Of a stretch of DNA of 26,249 nucleotides, positions 8,088-17,600 are shown piece by piece. Origin of the DNA: Mitosporidium daphniae. Taxonomy: Eukaryota; Microsporidia. A program made the position numbers and the translations under genes. How positions within the stretch are numbered: the first letter of the stretch is position 1; each line of letters opens with the position of its first letter. The DNA lies in assembly GCF_000760515.2 (NCBI RefSeq), contig NW_013546152.1, positions 1 to 26,249 of the forward strand. Direction: 5' to 3'. The notes under the pieces were generated by a model. The model did no database searches, was not told the DNA's origin, and saw only the letters and a program-made list of their open reading frames with translations.

Positions 8088-10478
8088 TCAGCAGGGGAAC
8101 CCATCAATAAGCACGATTTCCTTGTCATCATTCACAGATGCAGCCGCTGATCTCGCCGAAGCGATATTAGCTGGAGAATCCTGCAAAGTGATGTCCACAG
8201 TGTGGTTCAATTGGCTTGCCGAACTTTGCGGGGGAGAATCGATGGCTGGCTGCAGAGACAAAATGTTGATGCATGGAGCGCTCGATGCCATATCGGTCAC
8301 ATGTACACTTTGCTTGAGCATTTCCGAAAGAATCTCTTTCAAAGTGGCCCTAGAGTATTTCATCTCTTTCGGATCAAACCAGTTTTGAAAAGATACACGT
8401 TCTTCGATCTGCCGAGCAACCTTTTCTGGATCTTGAAAGAACATATATGCATAGTTGAGAAGAAAAAGACCGCAGTCGGCGCTATTTTTTTGCATGGGCG
8501 CGTTGATGTATCTAGTATTGATCAGAGCGGAGTTTATCATCCAAACAGGGTCTGTACCCGCTTCAGGGCAATCGGTCTCCAGCAACGAGGCTTCTTGCTC
8601 GATGAACCTATCCAATTACAGCAGGAGAAACTGACCTTTTTAATATGCGAACAGTTCTAAACTTGTGCTTCCCGCCAAGAGAGTCAAATATGCATATTCT
8701 CGTCAACGGGGGCTCTGCACCAATCTGTATTTGTGCATGATCTTCATTGGCCGCAATTGAAAAATCTGAGCCAAAATCCTCGTTAGTTTCTACTATTTCA
8801 AGAGGTGATTCGCCATCAGGGGAAGAGGGCTGCTCCTTCTTGAAAAGTGATGCAGAGGGATTGCATATGATGCACAGATACCAGTGATTGCTATGAAAGA
8901 AACGGTGATAAGTACCATTCATTTACAGGAATGACCACATAGTTATAGAAGAAGATTCGCATCGGCTTATATACACGACCTTCACCTTCACTCAGCAATT
9001 GACGAAAGAAAAACGAATTTGTGAGTCTGATGCGTGGCCTCATGTTTTCCAATATCTTATGATCTGATTCTCCGCACAAAGCGTTGGGGCTATCTTGATT
9101 GAGAAAAAGCCTCAGGAAAAAGTCAACAATGGTATCATTCAAGAAAACACCATCGTCTAGCCTAAGGAACTCCTCTTCCGTAATGGTATATGCAATCCTG
9201 CCGCTGAACCGGTAAAGAAAAAGACTACCATCAAATTTTTTTCGTACCTTTTATGAGAAATCTGGGATAGACAATCTTGGGCCACGCTTCCATCATCAAG
9301 GGCAACGCAGTCTGCATCGTAGCGGGCTCTTTCTCCTTTATTGGAGACTCTGCTGCTCGATCGCCGTAAAGGGCTAGCTTTCGTGCTGTACTTTCGCAAA
9401 AGACAAGATCGAGTCTCTTGAAAAATCTCCTCTTGTAAAAGTGGCGCCCTGCATTCGTCGGGATACTCCGAAAAAAGGGTGCAAAGATGCTCTTTAGATG
9501 GGCTTATCTCTAAAATGGAAAATGCAGAGTATCATACCAATGACCGATCCGTAAAGCCCTCCCAACTTGGCATAAATTTCCTCGCATGTTATCTGGGTGG
9601 AAACGGTGAGCAGAATCTTTTGGCCTCGGATTGGAGAATCTTAAAATTGAACATTGTACCGTGATACCTTGAAAAAGAAATCAATCTTTTTACCTTTTTC
9701 GAATAGACGATGTTCCGAAGCGGATTTAGGCAAGCTATTGGCGTTATTTTCGGCCCCAGGAACACCCACAAGCAGAAAAACAAGGGATGGAAATCCGGCA
9801 TCCGAGTTTTTAGCGACCTATGGTAATTCTAAAAATAAATACCAAAATCCGATCAATTGACGCAAGCCCTGCTGAGCACTTCCAAGCAGCAGAGTCGGAG
9901 AGGCAATTGTGTAAAACCAAAAATTCGATTGAAATCCCATGCTGCTCGAAAACCAACGAGGCATGGAGCTCCGCACTCACAAACTGGGTTGCCTGTTTTG
10001 CGCTGAGGAAAGCGAGCAAGACTGTAATGTTTTTCCCTCCCCGACAATAAAACCCTGACGCAGACAAGAGAGAAATATTTGTAACCACAAACTTGAGACT
10101 GCGCTGCGAACAGACTGGGTGTGTAAATTCAGCGGTAGAGTGATCGTCCTCGCTAGCTTTCACAGCGCCATCATAGTTTGGAGCTGGTGTTTTGGCAAGA
10201 AAGTCTTGAGAGTCATCGGCTTTCGTATATGCGGCAGGTAAAAGTGAATGCATGGGTACAAATCCTTCCGGGGCCTGTTGAACAGCTCTCCTATGTCTGG
10301 CAAGTGGTATTTCCCGGCTTGCCCATTGGGCCGGTAAGGGGGCATTTTGCAAATGTGGCCCAGAAAGATTAATCGATTTTGAGGACGTATCGAACGAATT
10401 GGTTGCCCGTGAAAGCGGATTGGAGACAGGCATGGGTATCCGCCGCGCCGATGATGGGGTGTCATCATTGGAGTCCAT
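8088..10478 (-). CDS. ULP2: SUMO-specific cysteine protease, Ulp2/SENP6-7 type
   Basis: Seven exons: 10478-9843, 9817-9694, 9639-9538, 9509-9248, 9224-8916, 8890-8636, 8607-8088; 735 aa. The introns are 25, 54, 28, 23, 25 and 28 nt. The C48 peptidase core starts near res 375 (LFLYRFSGRIAYTITEEEFL, then FLNDTIVDFFL). The catalytic set is His480 (NHWYL), Asp547 (FDSLGG), Gln602 and Cys608 (QKNSADCG). An acidic insert of about 60 residues separates the His and Asp motifs, as in SENP6/7 and Ulp2. This favours the poly-SUMO-editing branch over Ulp1. The N-terminal 370 residues hold a likely beta-rich PH-like fold and a low-complexity leader. The boundary of the 54-nt intron (9640-9693) is the least certain, because a shorter 26-nt choice exists but leads into the wrong frame. 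The C-terminal tail is rich in Ser, Ala and Asp. Confidence 0.9.
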
Positions 10479-10490
10479 GAAACTGAAAAT

Positions 10491-10500
10491 CCAACCCTAA
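10491..10500 (+). promoter_or_regulatory. CCAACCCTAA element before ULP2
   Basis: CCAACCCTAA lies 12-21 bp upstream of the ULP2 start (10478, minus). CCAACCCTA recurs as both arms of the inverted repeat upstream of the giant surface-protein gene (18633-18641 and 18662-18670). The core AACCCTA is the telo-box sequence, which telomere-repeat-binding transcription factors recognise in plants and fungi. Confidence 0.4.
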
Positions 10501-10524
10501 GTCCAAAATGTATGGCTTGAAACT

Positions 10525-10530
10525 TTTATT
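10525..10530 (-). terminator. AATAAA downstream of TPI
   Basis: On the minus strand AATAAA begins 22 nt after the TPI stop (ends at 10552), within the 73-bp gap before ULP2. It is a candidate poly(A) signal. Confidence 0.4.
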
Positions 10531-10551
10531 GCCAAGCCTGGTAGGCTGTAT

Positions 10552-11494
10552 TCACGAACTAGTTGACATCGAAGCCTGGACGATAGTAGCAAAGTCAGAC
10601 GTCAAAGAGGCGCCGCCAACAAGAAAGCCGTCAATATCTGGTTGCGTGGAGAGGACCTCGCAATTCTTGGCGTTCACAGAGCCACCATAGATGATACGGA
10701 TCTGCGATGCAACCTCCACACCGAGATTCTCTGCCAATGACTTGCGAATCAGTGCATGTATCTCTTGCGCCTGTGAAGGTGTGGCAACTCGACCTGTGCC
10801 AATGGCCCAGATCGGTTCGTAGGCCAACAGGAGGCGTTCGAGGATCTTTGTGCGTGCAGCGGCATCCCACGCCTTTTCAATCGATACAAAGAGGGCTTTA
10901 AGCTGGGCCGATACATACTCCCAAGTCATTCCTGCTTCACGTGTCTCCAAAGGTTCCCCAAAACAGAAGATCACAGAGAGCCCGCTATTGACAGCACTTG
11001 CGGTTTTCGCACACACAAGCTAAAGGAAAGAGAACACTCGTACCTATTTCTATTAAAAATTGTCGCTACCTAACCACAGTTATTTTAAAAACTAACCTCA
11101 TCGCTCTCGCAAAAAAGGGAACGGCGCTCTGAATGTCCCACGATGGTCCACGTCACGCCAAGCTCACGAAGCATTTCAGCGCTGGAATCAAAGGCGTTGA
11201 CTTACCTGTGCTCGCCTGTGAATGCACCAGAAGCCTTTTCATTCAGATTCTGTGCAGAAACCGCCATGATGGCCCCAGGAAATGTATTCATAGCTGGAGC
11301 AAGAAATGGGGTCGGTGGAGCAATCACAATATCCACTACGAAAGTGAGAAGCCGAGGGCACCTTTTGCAGGGTCTATTTCGTGACGTTCTACAGCACCTT
11401 TGAACTCTGCAGCTACCTGTTTGATTTTCAGCAGAGTGCCATTCATCTTCCAGTTTCCACCTACAAAGGGCTTTCTAGAGTGTGCGAGTTCCAT
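10552..11494 (-). CDS. TPI1: Triosephosphate isomerase
   Basis: Four exons (11494-11362, 11335-11206, 11181-11097, 11019-10552) encode 271 aa. The introns are 26, 24 and 77 nt. The enzyme interconverts dihydroxyacetone phosphate and glyceraldehyde 3-phosphate in cytosolic glycolysis. Catalytic residues are in place: Lys16 (GGNWKMNG), His104 (VGHSERRS) and Glu184 (AYEPIWAIGTG). The flexible loop 6 follows Glu184, and the phosphate-binding YGGSVN and GFLVGGASL lie near the C-terminus. It is about 20 residues longer than typical TPI. The extra length comes from a short N-terminal leader (MELAHSRK) and a longer helix 5 to 6 region (LFVSIEKAWDAAARTKILER). The 77-nt intron with a GTTAGT donor is the longest in the window. 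There is no organelle-type presequence. The start is the only Met before the conserved GGNWKMNG segment. Confidence 0.96.
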
Positions 11495-11506
11495 GCAAAA
11501 CAAGTA

Positions 11507-11515
11507 AAATTTAAA
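11507..11515 (-). promoter_or_regulatory. AAATTTAAA element before TPI
   Basis: AAATTTAAA begins 13 bp upstream of the TPI start codon (11494), within the run AAAATTTAAAA at 11506-11516. The same 9-mer is found before LSM4 and the DHX33-like gene at comparable close range. Confidence 0.35.
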
Positions 11516-11550
11516 AACCGTTTAATTTGACCACCTCATCATTTAAATGG

Positions 11551-11560
11551 GGACGCGTCC
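11551..11560. promoter_or_regulatory. GGACGCGTCC palindrome upstream of TPI
   Basis: This is a perfect 10-bp palindrome 57-66 bp upstream of the TPI start, GC-rich inside AT-rich DNA. Its centre ACGCGT is the MluI cell-cycle box bound by MBF (Swi6/Mbp1-type) factors in fungi. One occurrence is weak evidence. Confidence 0.3.
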
Positions 11561-11589
11561 ACAATTTGTAATTTCATCAGACCTTAGCC

Positions 11590-11600
11590 TAGGGTTAGGG
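11590..11600. promoter_or_regulatory. Telomere-like TAGGGTTAGGG
   Basis: TAGGGTTAGGG on the plus strand (CCCTAACCCTA on the TPI coding strand) lies 96-106 bp upstream of TPI and 37 bp past the stop of the giant gene. It matches almost two TTAGGG units and contains the AACCCTA core seen upstream of ULP2 and the giant gene. It is far too short to be a telomere remnant of any length, so a protein-binding site is likelier. Confidence 0.3.
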
Positions 11601-11636
11601 GTAGAAATCATCCAGCACACAAATAAAGCTGGTTGC

Positions 11637-14600
11637 TTAGTCAATATGGAAACGCCGTTTTTCAAGTCGGTACGGCGTTGAGATGGAGTTTCGCCGCGGT
11701 TTGATGTTTGGATGGGGAATCGGCATTTTTTCTTTTTCTTTTTCTTTATCTTCATCTTCATCTTTAGCATTCCCATTTCTGCGAGATCTACGGCGGAAGC
11801 AGCAGAAAAGGCGCCGAACTATCCAAAGCGCCAGTTTGTATATGCGGCGCCATCGATGCAAGTAGATAAAGATGTAAATGATAAGTACGGCGATCACCAC
11901 CAAAAGGACGATGATGACAAAAATCAGGAAATTGTGGTTACCCTGGACATCATGAGGGTCGTCACCCTTAAACCTGATGCCCATGGAAGATTCTGAGGAG
12001 AAATTTTTTACCCAGTTCAAAATGCGGATGATGCTTGCAGTGGTACCGGACTTTGGGAACCCTTCTGGCGGCTTGACACACTTGCGCTCACGCACCATGA
12101 TTTGGGCCGTGGGTTCGAGACCTAGAAATTCCCTGGTTCCGTTCGCTTCAACATTCAGTGTAGTTTCATTTTCGCCGCTTTTTTTTCGGGCCGCGAAACA
12201 GTCAAGTATGGGTATCGGGTCGCACTTGGGCAAAGGGCAGAGAGCCGTCAAATTGTGATCAGCCCCAGAATTTTTCTCCTTTAAGTCACACGCTGGCCCT
12301 TCAAACCCAGGCATACATATGCACTCAAATGCGTGAATACTGTAGCTCTTTTGCAGCATCCGTCCATTTTTGCAGTTGGCGATATCACATCTCGGTCTCG
12401 ATAGGTCGGATGAAATCCAGCCGTCATAGCAATAGGCACAAAAAAGCGTTCTGGGATCTGTCTGCCCGTGTTGACAAACAGAGGAATCGCAGAAACGCCC
12501 CTGGCCAATGCGGCACGAGCCACTTAAGCAAGAACCATCGAGCGAATTTTCATCCAGGATCCCATGTATGCATCGTGCGATGCGCGTACATTTGGGTCCA
12601 TATCGCCCCAAGGGACATTGCAAGCACTTTTGTGTGAGTGGATCCATCTCTGTAACAGGATTGCATCCAGGAGTCGAGCAATCTGGCCCAGACCAATCTC
12701 CCAAGCAGGCAAGACAGAGCGGTTCTTCCTTGGATGAGAATTCTCTCCAAAGCCATTGGGAAGGTTTTGAAGATCCCCCCTCAATAAGTGCCTTCGGGTT
12801 AAAAATTCCATTCTTGCAAGCCATTTCTTCACAGGTTAGACTTTTCAACCAGCCATCGTGACAGCGGTAACAACCGCCATTCTCCAAATCTGGAGAGCCG
12901 TGTATGCATAAGGGTAAATTGCAGAGATCGCCAGTCCAGCCTGGCGGGCATTGACCGCAAGTATGACTGGCAATGATTGTGGCATAGCCTGGACGCCATG
13001 GCGGCTTCAGTTGAACTTCCACCCCGAAAGTGTCCGTTATCTGAGTGGTATTTGAAGCAGGGCACCATTTGCGTGGCTTGTCGCAGGCCTGGCCACCCCA
13101 AAAAGAAGGATTGCAAGAACCCTCCTTGCAATATCCATGTTCAAGGTCGGGAATCCCATGCACGCAAATTGGAATGTCGCAATAGTTGCCAAGTCCGGTG
13201 TTCGGCACTGGCAATGTCTGCCAGCCAGGCAGGCAGCCATGTGAGCAGCCATCCTGGATCCCCAGGGCGGGGATAATGCATCGTGTTTCATTACAAAACC
13301 GCCCAAAGTAGTACGGTGGGTTGCAGCGGGGCCTATTCAGGGCCTGATCGACCTTGCATAATCCTTGTTCACTCTCCAAATCGAGATCACCATGTATGCA
13401 ATTCGATTTCCATTGGCAGAGGTGGCCATGGTGCCCTGGGCTACATCGCCGACACCTGCTACTATCAGGATCCCACTCTAAGCACCAAGTTCGTTGACAT
13501 CCCGTCCCATAAAAACCAGGAGGACAGGCCATTTCCTCAGGTACCTGGACCCCCATCCTACGGAACGAATCTACAACTGATTTTTCGGAAGACTTCATTA
13601 ATGGACCCTCTATCGTCTCTTTGCAGAAGGGCAGCTCTGGATTTCCATGAACGACCTCGAGTATGCCCTTACGAATATCATCCGGTTCTTGCGTAACCCT
13701 GGATTTCCAACAAAAGCTACACTGCCCAAAGTCATTCTCGCTGGGAACAAGTAGCGCATCGGAAAAATTCGGGTTCAGATCTAATAGCTCTTTTCGTTGA
13801 AGGATTCGTCTGATGATAGCTAGATGGTTCTGCTGAACTTTTCTCTTAACACCCTCAGGTTCGACTACTGACTCTGTTACCATGAAAAGATCTTTAGCAC
13901 CGGAGATACGTTGTACCCGTATGCCGCCTGGCAAGCATCGCAACGGAGAAAAGCTTGTTGGTAAGATGATCTCTGATCTAGGCAAAGTTTCCTCGAGAGA
14001 TTTTTTCCAATGATTGTAATTATCGATGGGGAAGATCCGTCTCTGTGCTTCTGGAATCGCTTCAAAAAGTACTTTAGTGAGATGGTATTCCGTGAGTTTG
14101 AAGACGAAGCGGTCTGTTTTTTGATCCCGCTGCGAAAAAACGAGCACACGAAGCAGATGCATGAACCCTACAGGCAGGATATCCTCTGCTCGCCGTTCTA
14201 AACTTGCCATTCGATGCTGCAATAGGGCAGAGGAGGCGCTGTGGGCTTCACCAGCTTCGAGTTTAAGAGCTTCAAGAAAGGACTCTAAGAGGCTGCGCCC
14301 ATCGCTTGCTACCTTTCTCCAGGAAAGCCAGGAGGTACTAGATGCCTCAATGAGCGGTTTTAGCTTTTCACCCTCAAGAACCACATCCATTGAGAGAAAC
14401 CGGATACGGCTGACAAGTGCTTGCAGGAGACTATCTACATTCTGTATTAGGTCAAGGGCGTTCGCTGAAAGTGTTGCTGATTCACCTATTGCTAGTAGCG
14501 CCTGAACAAGCTCATCACGATTTTCTGGAAAATACCGCGGGATAAGGTTCCCAGAGGAACTCATATCGGACACCTTCTTCAATATGTGGGCACACGTCCA

Positions 14601-17600
14601 TTTTTCGCAGTAAGGCCCCTTAAATCCAGGCCTACATTGACACCCGACACCCGGCTCTGGGTCAAGGACACCATTTCCTTGACTTTGGGCAAGTGCCAGT
14701 TGCGCTAAGGTCAAAGGGACACCTCCACGTGTGGAGCACAATGAAAAATCACATCCAGGCGCTCTAGCCATTGCTGGATGGAGACATTGACTGTCTTCCT
14801 TGGATACTTTTGCTTCAATCGATAGCCACCCTTTAACAAGGGCATTTGGAGATATGGGCGCCGCTAATCTTTCCTTCCTGCCTGTAGAATGGTAAACAAT
14901 GTTATTCCCGCCAGAGTCTGGAAAAAGGCTAGCTGTGCCTGCACGTAGATCCATAAGCAATGCTTCAATCCAGTGTGCTGTTTCCAGCACCTGTGAGGGT
15001 ATTTTATCCGGATCTGGGAGACTCGACTGAAATAGGACCTGGTTTGGCTGCACAATTAATGGCTGGTCGCAATATGGTCCCGTCCATCCGGCTATGCACG
15101 TTTCCTCGTAGCAATAGAGAAGCGGATGCATCATATTTGGCAATCCATGCTCGCAGGCCAAGTCCCAGCAGTACGGGCCCCTCCAACCGGCCTTGCAAAT
15201 ACCAAGCTCACGATTTTGGAAGTTTTTTTTAAGCGAATGAAGAGGAGATGCCTCATCTGTTTCCGAAGAGGAAGAGGCTTCAAGTTGGCAGAAAGGACCA
15301 TAAGCATCCTCGCGCCTGCAAGGCGTTCCTTCCAAGCAAGCCCCGGAGCCTGAATCTAGATCTGGAATGCCCCACTCGCAGCGTGAAACCCATTGGCAAA
15401 GCAAACCAAATCTTTTCAACGTGGTGCATTTGGCGCATTTGATATAAAGAATATCCCAATGCTCGCAAAAACTCTCATTGCAAAGTGGCCCCCAAAAGCC
15501 CGGGAAGCACGGCCCACAAAGCTTAAGATGGGGGTCCCAAAGCCCATGATAACACGGCAAGTCATCTGCATCCAACTCACAGTATGGATTGAAAACCTGG
15601 TTTTTGTTGTCTAAAAGGGGCTCCCCCAAATTTTTTTGGTGACTTTGTGTTTCCGGTTGATGATAGCATGCTGAGCAGCGCCCATCCTGTGGGGCGCGAA
15701 TGATAAAATTGTCCGTACTACCACTGAGCAGCCTCCACATTTTCAACAAGTTTTTGTTCAAGTAATCACTCTCATATGAGCACCCATTTGAGCTCTCAAC
15801 CGCAACAAGTTTGGGTGGGAAGGGAAGTAATGCACCATTTTCGCTGAAATGGTCTATGCGCATCCCATCCGATCTGCAGATAAATCCGAATTGGCAGAGA
15901 GGAACATCGCATGCAGCGCCCTTCCAGCCTTGTTTGCACTGGAGGCAGTATCCGGTGGCTGTATCTAACATCCCATTAGCACAAATCGGTTCAGAACATT
16001 CGGAACCTCGCCAACCATATTTGCAGATGCACTTTCCGGTGAAGCGGTCTATCTCCGCCGTATGTTGCTTCTCGCAATGTGGAGATATAAGTGTGCAGAA
16101 GGTACCCCAGTACGGAAAAAGGCAATCGGAAGATCCTGGATTCGCGCCATCAACATAGGCCTGCATATTGCACCAAGACCCAAAGAAGCCCTTGCGGCAT
16201 GCTTTGCACCCATCTTTCGTGGTCGCTCCTATGCTATTGATGGAGCAAGAGGCTGCAAGCGAAGAACCGCACCATTTTCCAAGCTCTTCAAGTGTCATCA
16301 GAGGAAGTGCATCAGCATTACAACCATCAGTGCATGCGCTGACATCTTTGTTGAATAGTGTTTTGATGCCTGACCACCATGAGCTAGAGCTAGTCAAATG
16401 ATCATCCTCATCATGGGCACTAAGAAGGGGACTGTCCTTTTTTTCCGGTGTAACGCACATAGGTATTTCGCAAAAGTTGCCCAAGAAGCCTGGAGGGCAT
16501 CTGCCCTTACACCCAATCTCTGAGGTATCAGCTGAAACAGGGCAACGAGATCTCTGGCAGATGGGACCGGTCCAGCCGCGCTTACAAGCCTGCGCCCATA
16601 TTTGGCCCTCCGAAACTATAGACATCGATTGATCATCGTCATCAAGCTCTCCAACATCCATGAAGAGCCCATTGCTTTCAAAACAGTCTTTCCCAAAAAA
16701 TAGCGGATCTCGCCAGCAAGGATCAATGCATATGCCGTCTTTAGAGGCGGTATCGGTTTCTCCAGCCTGTTCATTGCATGATGTTGGTCTCGCTCTTTTA
16801 TATTGGAGTTCTTCGCCAGTTGCCTCAATTTGAACAGAACAGTGCTCGCCTGTACGTCCCGGCATGCAAAGTGTCCCATAGCAGGCAGCACTCAGATATG
16901 CATCCTTACCTCCATTCAGGGGTTCTGTGATCGGGATGATTGTGTCATCTTTTCCTAAGAGCACCGGCTGGATACAACCAGTCTCCTGGCAAAGATTTCC
17001 TCCAAAGATTTCGTGGTAGCAAATGCATCCATCATTTGTTGGAGAGGGTACACCATGTTGACAGGTGCTTTGCAAACAGTAGGGTCCTCCCCATCCAGGC
17101 TCGCATTGAGCGCACCACCTGGGGTCAATATCACCTCCCTGTTGTTCCCACATCATCGGCCACTGCATACACGTGGATCTCTCACATTTTGAGCCCATCC
17201 ATCCAGGATCACACTTGCAACCATGGCCATTTGGCAAGATCTTGCCATGTCCCCCGCAAATGAATTCGCTACCTTCGCAGTATGGCAGTGAATATTGCCT
17301 GGAATCACACGAAATGCATGTTCCATCTTCCCAATTAACGACGCCGTTCTGACACCGAGGCTTATCGCAATAAAACCCTTCAAATCCTGGCTTCAAGCAT
17401 GGCTGAATGCAGGGCAGTTCCGGCCATTTTTCGTAGTTCGGATTTCCATGCACACAGTGGAGCTTGCAGTCCTTTGTGCAGCCGCTTCCAGGTTTTCCGT
17501 TCATTTCAGAACCCAAATCGCATTGTTCACTGGTGCCCTCCATGAAGAAATAGTAATGTCCTGGGTGGGTGTGGCCCCAGTTACAGAAGATCGGAACCGT

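Noticed and set aside
7882-8388. Plus-strand frame with a Cys/His cluster (YHCSSCSKCNH)
   Set aside because: More than half is antisense to the ULP2 last exon and the spacing fits no zinc-binding family I know; kept only as a note on the gap.
9538-9690. Alternative ULP2 splice using a 26-nt intron that leaves a long open frame (GITVQCSILRFSNP and onward)
   Set aside because: That frame runs into a stop before exon 4, while the 54-nt intron gives a frame that joins ILLTVSTQITCEEIYAKL cleanly to exon 4.
11730-11765. TTTTTC/TCTTCA low-complexity run as a possible microsatellite
   Set aside because: It encodes the acidic-basic DEDEDKEKEKEK tail of the giant protein on the minus strand and needs no separate feature.
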